64,000 nt of DNA from Hemileia vastatrix (GCA_030280995.1 JASXTE010000005.1:35184501-35248500); one strand, 5' to 3'; positions 9,101-20,185 are shown, counted from the stretch's first letter. Notes: a model not told the origin generated them from the letters alone. Translations and numbers: made by a program.

Positions 9101-11913
9101 GTTGCTGGGTATGGTTCTTCACAGGTTAATGTTATTTTTAGTTCATGTCCTTTAATTTGTCCTATTCTCTTCTTTCCATATGAAAATGCTTCTTTATTTT
9201 TCTTAATTGTTTTTAATATTTCATTTTTTTCTTTTAATTCCAGTTCTTGGTTTATTTGAATATTTGAAAGTTCTTTTTCAAATTCATCCTGTTCTGTTCT
9301 GTTGTTATATACTCTTAAAGTTGGTTTCCTTTTTATTAGTTCAAATTTCTTCTTTATGTCTTTTCCAATTGTGAATTCCTTATCTATATAGTTAATATTG
9401 AATCCATATTGGTGTAGAATTTCACTGCCTAGTATTATTGTGTTTTCACTCCTCATTTCTTCTACTATTATTATTTTTATTTCTAGAATGGTGTTACTTT
9501 TTTGATGAGGAAATGTTATTCTTATATTGCCTACTCCTATTGTTAATAATTTTCCCCCTAATCCCATTAGTGTCAAATTGTTTTTTATTTCTTCTATTGC
9601 ATTTTCTTCTAGTTTTATTTTTTCAAATAGTTTCTTGCTTATTATGGAGCATGCTGCTCCAGAATCAATGCATATTTTCATTAAGTATCCATTTATATAT
9701 CCAAGTGTTATTGCTGGTATACTATCTTGATAATTCACTTCTTCATTTAATTTTCTTGCTATGATGTTATGTTCTGATAGCTCTATATTTATTTCTTCTT
9801 CTATATTCTCTATTGAATTGATTTCTACTTCTTCTCTTACTATATCTAATGTATATTCTTCTTTATCATTTTCTGATTCATCATCTTTTTCACTATTGCT
9901 TTTGTTTTCAGATTCTTCACTTGATTCTATATCTTCTATTTGTATGTTTTGAATTTTCTTATTAGGACATAGGTTACTATAGTGTCCTTTCTTGTTACAT
10001 ATATAGCATTGTATGTTATTATTGATTTGTGTTTTCTTATTCTCATTCTTCTTTTCTTCTTCCTTTTGAATAATATTCTTATATAATGGTTCATAAAAAA
10101 GGTGTGATTTGTATAATTTGTCATTCTGGAATAATTCATCTAGTTGGTGACAAAATGTGTCTAATGATTGTCCTCTTCTCCACCTTGCTTGCATATCATT
10201 CTGTATTTTTCCAGGTAATTTCAATGTTAGATACTCTATTATATCATCTTCATCCCATGTTGTTTCTATTGCTTTTAATTTATATGCTAGATTCATAAAC
10301 CATCTTCCTGGATTTTTGGCTTTTTCTACATTTAATTTATTATTATTTATGTGATTTCTCATTTTAACTATCCATGTTCTTGTCGAAAATTTTTCAATTA
10401 GTTTTTGTTTCCATTCTTCCCATGATCTTGCTTTAGTCGTAAGTCTTGTTTTCAAGTACCAGTCTCTTGCTTCTCCTTTTAATATTGTCCCTAATTTTGA
10501 TGTTATATATATGTCTGGCATACTAAAGTCTTTCTTTAATACATCAATATTATTAATAAACTCCATATGATTATATATGCCTTCTCCGTAGAATACTGGA
10601 AAATTTTCTATTTTTGGGTAGTCTTTTGGATTTATTTTTTCTGAATCACTCATATCTTGTTCTTTAATATCTTCTTTTTTTACTTCTTCTTTAATTTCTT
10701 CTTCCTTTTGACTTCTTATCTCTTCTTTATCTTCCTTATTTACCTTTTTCGAAATTATATTTTCTATGTTGTTTAATCTATTGTGTATATCATGTGTTGT
10801 TTTCTCTATTTTTACTAGTTCTGGTTTTATTTTGTTTTTGTGCCATTCTTCTATTTCCTTTTTAATATCTTTAACTATTTCTGTATTTTCATCTTTTTTC
10901 ATTTTTTTTATTGAGTCTAGAGTGTTTTCATTATTTATTATTAATTCGTCTAATAATTCCGTTGTTTTGTCAAAAAGAAGTAATGTATTATTTTCTATTT
11001 CTTTATTATTACTCTCGTTTACTTTTTTATTTTCTTCACTTATATTTTTTATATTATTACATGTTTCGTTTATTGGTAGTAATACATCTCTCATAATAGT
11101 AGCAATATTCGCATTATTTTCGTGTATTTTATCTGTTACCATGTTTATATCTCTTGAAAATAATCTTTCTACGTTATCATACACCCTATCCATCCAGTCC
11201 TTCATCTCCGTTTCCTCTTCGGTTTCTACTGGTTCCCTCGTTGTTGTCCATATTGTTTCTGTTTTTATATTAGGTAAGTTTTTTTCTTCGTATTCTTCTT
11301 GCCAGGGATTATTACTTACTGAATTCTCTTTTCTGACCATTGTAGGATGTTCATTATCCACGATTCCTCGCCTCTCGTAAGTTGTTCTATTTGTCTCTTC
11401 TTTATTTCGTTTTCTTCTTGCAGTTTCCATAAATCGTTCCTGTATTGTTGGAGTAATTCGTTGAGTAATTTTATTGATTCTTTCATCATGATGAACTGAT
11501 CCTCCATATGGTCTACTTTCATATCTAGGCGACAATGATTTATTTCCACTTCCTCGATATTGTCTTCTAAATATTCTATCGTCTCTTTCATCGGTTGAAT
11601 CTCGGTCCTCATCTTCTGGTCTACTATCTCGTAGGTTTCTCTTTGTATTAATATTCTCATGTTTTGGCGAATACGGTTGATCACTTCTTGTAAGTCTTGT
11701 TGATTTCCCTTTATTTTTACTACTGTAAGACTCTATTATTTTGTTAGCGTTATCAAAAAACTCACTGGATTGTTTTGATGATTGGTCGTCATTAGTTGTT
11801 GGTTTTGATTCTCCATATTCTGTTATTAGTCGTTTTGACGTTGATGGAATTGGTTCTTGATTATCCGGTGGTAAGTTTCTTATTCTTCTAGATTTTCTAT
11901 ATTCTTTTTCCAT
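6184..11913 (-). CDS. E1 Gag-Pol polyprotein (1,909 aa)
   Basis: A single ORF encodes all retrotransposition enzymes. The N-terminus is charged and partly coiled-coil (about 1-420). A Ty3-type Gag domain follows (about 425-600, with GEARDWYLKTR), then a CCHC knuckle (CYICNKKGHYSNLC, about 635) and an aspartic protease DSGA (about 750). RT has the catalytic YIDD at 1094-1097. RNase H starts at YVDAS (Asp about 1243) and ends in HQNADALSR. Integrase has an HHCC finger (GHFS ... CEICQK), then Asp 1542, Asp 1604 and Glu 1640, exactly the D,D-35-E spacing. A chromodomain-like tail (LYLVRYKKQ, about 1860-1909) would direct integration to chromatin. All catalytic residues are present, with no stop or frameshift. 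The ATG is 289 bp inside the 5' LTR. Gag-Pol from one ORF implies a shared precursor, as in Tf1-type elements. Confidence 0.96.
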   Translation of the reverse strand: MEKEYRKSRRIRNLPPDNQEPIPSTSKRLITEYGESKPTTNDDQSSKQSSEFFDNANKIIESYSSKNKGKSTRLTRSDQPYSPKHENINTKRNLRDSRPEDEDRDSTDERDDRIFRRQYRGSGNKSLSPRYESRPYGGSVHHDERINKITQRITPTIQERFMETARRKRNKEETNRTTYERRGIVDNEHPTMVRKENSVSNNPWQEEYEEKNLPNIKTETIWTTTREPVETEEETEMKDWMDRVYDNVERLFSRDINMVTDKIHENNANIATIMRDVLLPINETCNNIKNISEENKKVNESNNKEIENNTLLLFDKTTELLDELIINNENTLDSIKKMKKDENTEIVKDIKKEIEEWHKNKIKPELVKIEKTTHDIHNRLNNIENIISKKVNKEDKEEIRSQKEEEIKEEVKKEDIKEQDMSDSEKINPKDYPKIENFPVFYGEGIYNHMEFINNIDVLKKDFSMPDIYITSKLGTILKGEARDWYLKTRLTTKARSWEEWKQKLIEKFSTRTWIVKMRNHINNNKLNVEKAKNPGRWFMNLAYKLKAIETTWDEDDIIEYLTLKLPGKIQNDMQARWRRGQSLDTFCHQLDELFQNDKLYKSHLFYEPLYKNIIQKEEEKKNENKKTQINNNIQCYICNKKGHYSNLCPNKKIQNIQIEDIESSEESENKSNSEKDDESENDKEEYTLDIVREEVEINSIENIEEEINIELSEHNIIARKLNEEVNYQDSIPAITLGYINGYLMKICIDSGAACSIISKKLFEKIKLEENAIEEIKNNLTLMGLGGKLLTIGVGNIRITFPHQKSNTILEIKIIIVEEMRSENTIILGSEILHQYGFNINYIDKEFTIGKDIKKKFELIKRKPTLRVYNNRTEQDEFEKELSNIQINQELELKEKNEILKTIKKNKEAFSYGKKRIGQIKGHELKITLTCEEPYPATLQRKAYNTSPRNKEEIEKHIKELEELEVIKEVTQVGKKCITAPVIITYHNGKSRMCGDFRALNTYTVSDSYPMPRIDQTIATIKGAKYISTMDIFKGYHQVRVEEETKELLRIVCHIGVYEYLLMPFGIKNGPAVFQRIMDQTYFKELREGWLKIYIDDLIILSKTIEEHIQHLNIILEKSIKLGIRISIQKCKFGYKELTALGHKISGIYISAEEAKIAPILYKELPQTIKQLQSFLGFCSYYRQYIKNFAQISRPLYKLLEKNTIFEMTEERIQAFEELKKKLTSTQVLILPDWNEPFIVYVDASFTGLGAALHQRQIIEDEPKELPICFISRQLRNGEFKYGATQLECLCVVWALEKLYYYLDGSKFEIITDCMAIKSLLNMQKPNRHMLRWQLAIQEFRGNMTIIHREGKKHQNADALSRDPLPNNKTNPAAQEEETNIMGITTIELSDEFWEKIKENYQKDKNLNIIQHILQNPEKVEMKEKLDKEYKELLQENRFIMIDDLIYYRENHQTRIVITNEEIIHEILKMCHDEIIAGHFSIEETIRRVEQTAWWMDYKKETKEYVKTCEICQKANKYTGKKYGLLQEIETPTKPWEIINMDFVTALPPAGPMDYNSILVIVDRLSKRAKFIPTHKEIDTQQLAISFWMKIISDVGLPRIIISDRDPKFTSELWRSLMTLIGCSLSFSTAYHPQTDGLAERMIQTLEDMLRRYIAFGMKYKDKDGFVHDWYTLLPALEYAYNSRKHSSTGKTPFELERGYIPRNPLFYLKDKIINMKIHPNSIILSDMLEKARIHAQQAVMKSHEYSKQRWDQHHQEPDIEIGDWVLISTKNFFNMPGPKKLQDHYIGPFLVIEKHGENAVEVQLTTEYQNKHPTFPVSLLKKYHKNNEEKFKNRKKRETPKEIEEKEQIIEKIIDEKIVKNGNKEKRLYLVRYKKQSAEKDKWITMEEIENKDKLLRDYRYKKKTYKN

Positions 11914-12201
11914 ATTGACTTCCTTTTATTCTATTATTTGTCTTCCTTTATATTTCTTATTTCTTCGTTTGTATTCTGTGCGTGCGTTTTTGTTTATATG
12001 TCTGTAGTCTTTACGTATATCTTTCTTCTTATTTTATTGTTTATCGTTTGTTGTTTGTTTCTTTCTATTATTTCTTTCGTTTCTTATATTTATTATTTTT
12101 TATTTTTCTAGTTTATTTTTCGATTTAATTATTTTTTTTTATTTATATCTTCTTTCTTTTGTGAGTGAGAGTACCTGAGTACTTACGGAAAGACCCCCAA
12201 C

Positions 12202-13260
12202 TGTCAGGCCTAAGTCACTGTAAGAGAGGTTAATTCAATCTTATCAGCAGCACTGAGGTCTGATGATTAGTTAAGTAAGTAGAATATTTAATCAATTCCC
12301 ACTTATCTATAGCTTTGATTATATGCTATAGATCAGGTACTAGTTATGTAGTACTATAATTTGATCAAGTTAAGCTTTATAGAAATGAGGAGATATATTT
12401 ATAGTAATTCCCACAGTATCTATATGATATATAGACCAGGTACCAATACTACTATCTCCAGTAAATGACTAGGACCAGTAAGTTATTAAATATGCAATAC
12501 TTTACTTTTATCTTATGCTTCTGCAATACTCTCTAAGCTACTCTTAAGAGGTATCAGGAATAGAATATAATAAGATTGTTATAAGTAATAGAGCTCACTA
12601 ATTTAGGATACAATATCAGATAATATAGTCTGTAATATTATTTGATAAGGGGAATAATAATTAAACAGTATATGCTATGCAGTATATCACTCAATATAGC
12701 AGGGAAACTATAATAATTATTGTGGACTGTTATTTATTCAAGGACTACAATAGTAGTAACTCAACTAGGGTTTATATAAATTGTGGTGTGTAAGATAGAT
12801 GGTGATTTCCAGAGGAAATCACCTCTTTATATTTTATTTCATGTATTCTATTTATCTTTATTTACATATTCTCTCCCTTTGTACTTTCTCTTCCTTATTC
12901 TAATTTGCCCATAACCCTATATGTACTATCTTTCCCTTTATCTTGCTCTATATGTCCCTTATCTCCTTTTTATTATTGTTATAGCTCTTGTTTCTTTGTA
13001 TGTTTGTTCTTCTTGTTTGTATTTACACAGCTATCCTTTTCTTCTTTCTTATCTCTATTCTATTATCTGCTGTGTTTTTATGTATATCATTCTTTCTCCC
13101 TTTGTTCTCTTTTCTATCCTTTTCTATTATTAACTGTCTGTTTGTTTATATCCATGCTCTTCCCTTTATCTCTTGTTTGTTAGATGTTTCCTCCCTGCAT
13201 CTGATACATACTCTTCCCTTTATCTCTTGTTTGTCAGATGTTTCATCCCTGCATCTGACA
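12202..13260 (-). repeat. E1 5' LTR
   Basis: Same 1,059 bp as 5091-6149. Just inside it, read on the minus strand, is GTTGGGGGTCTTTCC, a plausible primer-binding region. A closely similar string (ATTGGGGACCTTTCC) follows the left LTR of E5, which supports E1 and E5 belonging to one lineage. Confidence 0.95.
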
Positions 13261-13265
13261 ATCCT

Positions 13266-13294
13266 TGACCTTGTGCGTAGGTCGTCCGGTGACA
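13266..13294 (+). repeat. E2 left LTR, last 29 bp
   Basis: TGACCTTGTGCGTAGG...GGTGACA, identical in layout to 20983-21011 at the end of the right LTR. It directly follows the ATCCT duplication of E1. Confidence 0.95.
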
Positions 13295-13368
13295 GTATAA
13301 TTTAAATCTCCGTAGCTCTCATTCTTTGCACTACTACGTCCCTTTTCAGGTGTTTTCTAAATTATTAA

Positions 13369-14545
13369 ATGGCACCTGTTCAATGCACTCCTCCTATGGT
13401 TGCTACTACTAAAGCTCGCGCCAGAGGCAGGCCAACAGCCACATGGCCTGTTTCCCGCACTCACTCCTTGGAACCACTCAACCTAATGGAACAGCAACAT
13501 TCAGTCCAATCTGTAGAAGACATTCCACAGGATTTTGATGATTATAGTGATGATGAAGAAGGAGAAGATACAATGCATGAGGCACCATCCGCCACTGCTA
13601 CTCACCCTTCTGGTCAACCTTTGGAACCTGGACCATCTAATTTGCTGGAGGACTTCATGAGACTTTTTATGAAGACCCTTTCTAATACAAAATCTTCAGA
13701 GGGATCTAAATTCAAAACTCCTTCCATGAAATCTCCTGATAAATTTGATGGAGAACATGCCATCTTGCAAACCTGCAAACTCCTGTTCCATAATGACCCT
13801 CCAACCTTCAATAACAACCAATCAAAGGTTGTTTACGCTTCTTCATTCCTAGCCGGGAAAGCAGCAAGATGGTTTGAGCCTTATCTTCTCATGCTCTCTT
13901 CGACAGAAACCCACTTACTTATTAATAACTGGGAAAAGTTTGAAGACCAACTCTTTACGTTGTTTGGTGACCCTAATGAAACTGAAAACACAGAAATTGA
14001 ACTTGATTTTCTTTGCATGAGTGATAATGGTAAAGCCTCTGAATATATTTTGAACTTCAGAGCACTTCAAACTTGAGTAGGTTGGAATGATGCTTCCCTT
14101 AAGTATCATTTCAAAAAAGAAATTCCTTCAAGGATTCTGGATAAATTAAATCTTCACAGTCAAAAGATCACTACTTTAACGGATTTAATGGATCGAACCC
14201 TCAAACTCGACGGCGTTTACCAAGGACGACTTCAACATAATCGATACGCCAACAAATCTCAAGGCCTAAATTTTAAATTGGGACCCTCTTTGCACCCATG
14301 GACAACTCAATCCTCCTCGACTCAATCCAAACCCAATAAGGGAAAGGACAAACCTTGACCAAAAAGCTCGACCCCAGGAAATATCAGCAAAGTACTGGAT
14401 CCTAAAGGGTAACTTAAAGAAGCTGAGAGGAAGAGATGAGCAGATAATGGGTTATGTATGTATTGTGGGGGTAAGCACAAGCTGGAAGATTGTGTAAAAT
14501 TGAAGGAAAGAGAAGGTACTAGTTTGAAGTCAAAAAGCTAGTAGA
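13369..14545 (+). pseudogene. E2 gag, decayed
   Basis: The first 235 codons (13369-14073) are open. They contain a proline/acidic leader and a Ty3 Gag core (SPDKFDGEHAIL, AGKAARWFEPYLL, LFTLFGDPNETE, YILNFRALQT). After a TGA at 14074 the same frame continues (VGWNDASLKYHFKKEIP) to a zinc knuckle CMYCGGKHKLEDC near 14454-14498, then stops at about 14540. Stops at 14356 and 14437 are also TGA at positions where this family usually has Arg. The pattern suggests an originally continuous Gag inactivated by CGA-to-TGA changes. Confidence 0.85.
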
Positions 14546-14555
14546 TAGTTTACTT

Positions 14556-17500
14556 GTGTGCAAAGCAAACTATCTTATCTCTATCAGTGCACAGAACCTC
14601 CATTTCTCAAGGACTGGAGTTGCCTTAAATCGCTTGAGATTCATTCTTTTTAAGGAGGATATCCCCTTTAGTTGTCTTATAGACTCTGGAGCTTCAATTT
14701 CTTTTGTCAGTTTATCTTTTGCCAAGAAGTTACAACTGACATTTACAGATATTGATCAAACTCCAATCTACTTGGTCAAATCAGAGGAACCCAAATATTG
14801 GGTGAGTAAGAAAGTTTTATGGGTTTTCAACTTTTCAAACTTTCCCTCCTTTGAGTGGGAATTATCAGTCTTGGACGCCCCAAGGATGGAAGATACCATT
14901 CTTGGCCATGACTTTTTAACACATTGGAATCCTGAAATTGATTGGACACAGGGATTTATCACCCCACGCACAAAGTATATTTCTGATTCTTCAATGCAGG
15001 TCAATAGGGAGTTAAACAACCCGCCTGACAATGTCCTGCTAGAGGACAAATCTCTGCCAGATGACTTGCAAGCATCTGATCTTTTTCTAAATGAGAAATT
15101 TTATAACCCTTCTGGGTCAATGACTTCACTCGAAGAGGATTTAAATTGCCTTGAAGTAATCGAATTCTGCTCTCTCAATTCTGGTCTTCCCTTGACAGAT
15201 TCTCTTGAAGATGATGAGGACGACCAAATCAACATTGAAGCCATTAAATCAACTCTACCAGAAATCTATTATGATTTCCTTGATGTTCTCTCAATCGGCA
15301 AGGCCGATAAGTTACCACCTCATCGACCCTACGACCATCAAATAGAGCTAATAGGTCCAGTACCTCTGGCAGGTCCTGTCTATTCTTTGTTGAAGGACGA
15401 ATCTCAAGTTCTTCAAGACTACATTGCAGAGAATGTAGCCAAAGGTTTCATCAGAGCCAGTAAATCTCCAACCGGCTCCCCTGTTCTTTTTGTAAAGAAA
15501 AAGGATGGTAACCTTAGGTTGTGTGTTGACAATAGAAAGCTCAACACAGTCACTAAGAAGAATGCATATCCTGCTCCTCCTATGACATTGCTTCTTACCC
15601 TTTTCAATGGTGCTAATTTCTTTTCTAAAATTGATCTTAGAGGCGCTTACAATTTTATTCGCATTGCGGAAGGTCATGAGCCACTGACTGCAATGCGCAC
15701 TAGATTTGGTAGTTTGAATATTTAGTCATGCCTTTTGGATTGTGCAACGCACCAACGACTTTTCAAACTTTTGTCAATGACATATTTCAAGATTTCGTTA
15801 AACAATTTATTGTCGTCTATTTAGATGATATTTTAATTTTCTCGAAGACACTGGATGAACATATCCATCATGTTCAACAGGTTCTAAATCAACTTGGAGA
15901 TCACGGTCTCTATGCCAAGAACAATAAATGTGAATTCCATCTTAAATCAATTGATTTTTTGGGTTTTACATTATCCACTGATAGTTTAGTCATGGATGAC
16001 AAAAAGGTCCAAAAAGTCCTGGAATGGCCTGAGCCCAAAACCGCTAAATCCCTCCAAGGATTTTTGGGTTTTGCAAATTTCTATAGAAGATTCATTAAAG
16101 ATTACTCTAAAACTATTTCCAATCTTACTTCTCTTCTTAGAAAGGATATTCCTTTTGTTTTTACTTCTACAGCACAAAAGGAATTCGAAGCATTGAAGAC
16201 GGCATTCACCACAGCTCCAATTCTTTGACACTTTGATCCTTCTCCATCAACAATTGTCAAGACAGATGCAAGCGATTATGCTATTGTAGGGGTCATTTAT
16301 CAATTAAATCCTGAAACAAAATTGTTTCATCCTGTTGCTTTTGAGTCACGCAAACTCATTGCGGAAGAATTAAATTATGAGATTCATGACAAAGAGCTTT
16401 TAGCTATTATTCATTGTCTTAAAAAATGGCGCTCTTTTCTTCTCAGCCTAGATAGTCCATTTTCAAATTCTAAAAGACCACAATGCTTTGATCTACTTTA
16501 TGTCTTCCAAAGTGTTAACCAGGCCTCAAGCCAGTTGGGCTGAATTTCTGTCTGAATTTCCTTTTTCTATTTCCTATCGCCCAGGTAAGAACTGCATTGT
16601 CCCAGATATCTTGTCATGTTGGGACGCATTTGCTGACAAGAACCCAGAAAATGTGAAATCAATTTTTAACGAATCAATGTTAACGACTCATCAACTTAAT
16701 TTGATGACAATTCAATCCTTTCAAAATCCACTATCCAACATCCTCGAAGCTCAGTCGAAGGACAGTTATTGTTTAGGGTTAAAAGAAAAAATACTCTCAA
16801 AGCAAGGGGCCAAAAGATTCAGTATTGAATCAGGTCTATTAGTTTTCAAAGGTAGAGTAGTTATACCTGACAACAATGAAATAAAATTATGGATTTTCAA
16901 TAGTCGGCATGATTCTCCATTAGCTGGTCATTTTGGGGTTGATAAAACCTACCAGTTAATAGCGAGGGATTTCTTCTGGCCAGGTATGACCAGAGAAATC
17001 AAGGCCTATATAAAAGCTTGTTACGAATGTAATAGGAAAAACGCTCCCCGTCACCAGAAGCATGGGTTGCTTCAACCACTTCCTATTCCCTCTAAACCTT
17101 GGGAATAGTTATCGATGGATTTCATTTCTCAACTTCCTCTTTCTAATAATTTTTATGCTATATTAGTAATAGTAGATAGATTTTCAAAAATGTCTATTTT
17201 TATTAAAACCACTACTACTGCTACAGCAGAAGATTTGTCAAAATTGTTTTAGAATATGTATTTTCCAAGGATGGCTTACCTAATGATATTATTTCAGATA
17301 GAGGCGCATTGTTTGTTTCCACATTCTGGACTCAACTGTGTCGACAACTCAATATCACGAGGAACCTCTCCACAGCCTATCATCCTGAAACCGATGGGAA
17401 AATGGAAAGGGTCAACCGAATTCTCAAACAATACCTTTGAATGTATGTCAGTTACCAACAAGAAGATTGGACCACATGGTTACCATTGGCCAAATTTGCT

Positions 17501-18163
17501 TATAATAACTTGACTCATTCTTTGACACAACAATCTCCTTTCGAAACTGTTTATGGAAGACATCCTTGATTCAACTCAATCCATGTAGGAACTAATCATC
17601 CTGCGGAACATTATCTTCGAACCATATCACAACTCCAAGAGGAGCTTAAATCAAATTTGGAATTAGCGATTCGAAGGTACAAGGAGCAGGCCGACAAACA
17701 TCGACAATCTGCTCCTTCTTTTAAACCAGGCGACAAAGTATGGCTCGACGCACAAAACATTCGAACGACTTGACCATCAAAGAAACTGGCTGAAAAACGC
17801 TTGGGACCATTCGAAATTGACTCTGAATTCTCTAAAACTGCATTTCAACTCAAGCTACCTCCTAAATGGCAGGCTATTCACCCTCTTTTCCATTAATCTC
17901 TCCTGGAACTGGATTGAGAAACATACCCGGGCAAGAACCAACCTCCTCCGGAACCGGTCGAAGTAGAAGACCATCTAGAGTGGGAAGTAAGCTGTATCCT
18001 TGATTCAAGAATGTGCAAGGGGAAACTTCAATACCTTGTGGAATGGGTAGGTTTCCTCAATGACTCAGACAAAACATCCTGTGAACCAGCCATCAATGTT
18101 TCTAACGCCCCTGAACTCCTAAAATCTTTTCATCTTAAATATCCTTTAAAACCAAAACCTTAA
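14556..18163 (+). pseudogene. E2 pol: protease, RT, RNase H, integrase, chromodomain
   Basis: Protease DSGAS is near 14683. RT follows (KDGNLRLCVDNRKLN, FSKIDLRGAYNFIRI, MPFGLCNAPTTFQ, catalytic YLDD at about 15818). A frame break at about 15715-15725 separates the RT halves. RNase H runs from KTDASDYA (about 16261) through ELNYEIHDKELLAI. A second break lies near 16490. Integrase has an HHCC finger (SPLAGHFGVDKTY ... CYECNRKN) and core blocks LSMDFISQLP, IISDRGALF and AYHPETDGKMERVN, spread over two frames. A chromodomain (GKLQYLVEWVGF, about 18010-18160) ends it. TGA stops at 16226, 17438, 17567 and 17771 again sit at usual Arg positions. Non-functional. Confidence 0.9.
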
Positions 18164-18169
18164 AACTCT

Positions 18170-19150
18170 CTTTATTTTATTTTATTTTTTCTTCTCTCTT
18201 TTTTCTTTTCTTTCTCTTTTTCTTTCTTCTCTCTAAAATCTAAAACATCATTACTTCTAAAAAATTCCTTATTTTTTTTTCTTTTCTTCTTTCTTCTTTT
18301 TTCTTTTCAAAATTTTTTTCAACCTTCTTTAAAATAAATAAAATTAAATTAAAATAAAACTAAATTAAAAAAAATTAAAATAAAATAAATTAAAATAAAA
18401 TTAAAATTAAAATAAAATAAAATAAAATAAAAATTAAATTATAATAAAATAAAATAAAATTATCAAAAATAAAATTTAAAACAAAATAAATAAAAATTTC
18501 ATAAAACATTTTAAAATTTCTTTAAAATTTTCTTTTCTTTTTCTTTTTCAATTTTCAATAAAATTTGTTCTTTCCTTAAAAATTCTTTTTCTTCAAACTA
18601 TCAAAATTTTTCATTAATGCAACACGACCATTTTCTCAAACTTCACTTCAACCTCTAAATCTCTCTTTCAAAATTCTTCGAACAAATTACTTCTTTTCTT
18701 TCAAATTCTCTTAAAAATTATTTCTTCTTTTCTTTCTTTTCTTTTCAAATAACTAAAATTCCTCAAAACTTCAATAAATAAATTTTCACAAATAACAAAT
18801 TTCTCTTTCATTAAATTTTCATTTCCAACAAAATTATTTCAATCAACTATTTCTTTTTGTACTTAAATTTTTTTTCTTTTCAAAATTTAAACTAAAACTC
18901 CTTCAATTAAATATTCTTTCTTTTATTCTTTCAAAATTTAAAACAAAATTTTATTTAAATCTTTTTCTTTTTTCTCTCAAAATCTTATAAAAATAAATAT
19001 TAAAATTTTAAATAAAACAACAAAATAAAATAACTAAATATACAAATTGTTTCTACTTTTCTTTTTCTTTCTTTTCCTTTCTCCTTCCATTTTAAATTTT
19101 CTCTTTTATTTTCTCTCAAACCAATCCCTTCACCTTCTCCAAAATGACCC
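18170..19150. repeat. AT-rich low-complexity spacer between convergent E2 genes
   Basis: About 1 kb of polypyrimidine runs (TTCTTTCTTTT-like) and AAATAAAAT-type strings, with no ORF. It separates the end of pol (+) from the end of the antisense accessory gene (-), so both transcripts would terminate here. Confidence 0.7.
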
Positions 19151-19211
19151 TTATCTCCTTCCTACATTTTTCAAAAACCTCCTCCTCTCCTACCGGTACC
19201 ACTTCCCCAAT

Positions 19212-20107
19212 TTACAGTAGTTCTTCAGCCACGTCAAAGGAAGAAGAATCGATAATCTTATCAACTTCACCGCTTAAATCTTCAATAAAACTAGCTTGTT
19301 GACCCTGGCAGGGTTTCTTCAACCATACCTGGTCAAGAGTTTCTTCATTATCCTCCCTCGAGGCAATCACTGGTAACTGTGCTTCGGTAGGGATCGACGG
19401 CGCCACTTCCACAGCAGTGGTTTCCACAATAGGAGCTCCCACACTCAATGCTTCCACCGTAGGGGCTGCCACAATGACATCTAAATTCTAAATCATATGG
19501 TCATCAGTAAAATTTTTCTCTGGGAAAATAAAATTAAAGTAAAATAAAATAAAACTTACTTCGAATAATGGGTCAGCTTCTAGAAATAACTTTGGTGTGA
19601 CTTCCACTGCCACTTCTTTTTCTTCCTCATCATCTTCGATGACCATTCGCCGCTTTTTCGGTGTCCGCCTTGAAATGGGGACTTCCTCCTCATCTTCTTC
19701 CACCAATTCATCAACCTCCTCTTTTACCCTTTGTTTTTTACCAGTGGCCTGGGTTACCCAGGTTGCTACATCATCTTCAACTTCCTCCTCATTCTCTCCC
19801 ACCGATTGATCATCCCCAATTGAAACATCCCAAATATCCTTGACTACCTCTTTTTTTTTGGTATCACCCAATATTTGGTTTTTGTGAATTGATGCTCGAT
19901 ATCCGCATTTTTCGACAAGGCATCACACACCACCCGTCTCCAGCGGCAAAACTCGCACTTCTGGCGAGGACCTTGTGTTGCCGTACTTTCAACGCAAAAG
20001 TACTCCATCGATTTGCAGGCCATGTAGGCCTGGGAATATTGACGAGTAATGATTCCCCCATCCGCTTTAGGGTGTGGAGGCGTGGGAGTTGGGATAGGAC
20101 AATTCAT
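19212..20107 (-). CDS. E2 antisense accessory gene with a six-cysteine zinc cluster
   Basis: It starts at ATG 20105-20107, 98 bp from the 3' LTR, transcribed against gag-pol. The N-terminal part holds Y-X2-C-X6-C-X12-C-X2-C-X6-C (ACKSMEYFC, then KCEFCRWRRVVCD). This is a Zn2Cys6-type spacing with the first Cys replaced by Tyr, and the basic RWRR run suits DNA binding. A long acidic/lysine-rich segment follows (19490-19850, EEDEEEVPISRRTPKKRR). A GTAAGT intron then apparently joins in frame to a last exon ending at 19212 (AAPTVEALSVGAP ... SFDVAEELL). A nine-T run at 19851-19859 breaks the frame between the cysteine module and the acidic part, by mutation or homopolymer miscall. Function is inferred: a nuclear DNA-binding protein carried by the element. 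Confidence 0.6.
19490..19568 (-). other. Probable intron in the E2 antisense gene
   Basis: On the minus strand a GTAAGT donor follows ...ADPLFE near 19560, and a TTTAG acceptor near 19492 gives an in-frame join to NLDVIVAAPTVEAL. An alternative acceptor (TTCCCAG, near 19522) does not keep the frame. A spliced antisense gene would be excised only from its own transcript, not from the genomic gag-pol RNA. Confidence 0.5.
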
Positions 20108-20185
20108 AATAGTAAATTATAAAGTAATTAAAATAAAAGGGGAAGAAACTAGTGTGGGAAGTATGTCTCACGCTCAACGGAGCTT

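Larger units (their letters stand above)
5091..13260 (-). mobile_element. E1: intact Ty3-type LTR retrotransposon
   Basis: Two 1,059-bp LTRs (5091-6149 and 12202-13260) begin TGTCAGGCC and end CATCTGACA. They align at a constant offset of 7,111 bp with no difference seen by eye. The duplication ATCCT flanks the element at 5086-5090 and 13261-13265. One uninterrupted Gag-Pol ORF fills the interior on the minus strand. The element lies 29 bp from the end of the E2 left LTR. Full structure, open ORF and identical LTRs point to a very recent insertion by an active family. Confidence 0.97.

Noticed and set aside
6257..11380. Many hydrophobic plus-strand ORFs opposite the E1 polyprotein
   Set aside because: They are shadows of the Lys/Glu/Ile-rich minus-strand Gag-Pol gene and have no family motifs.
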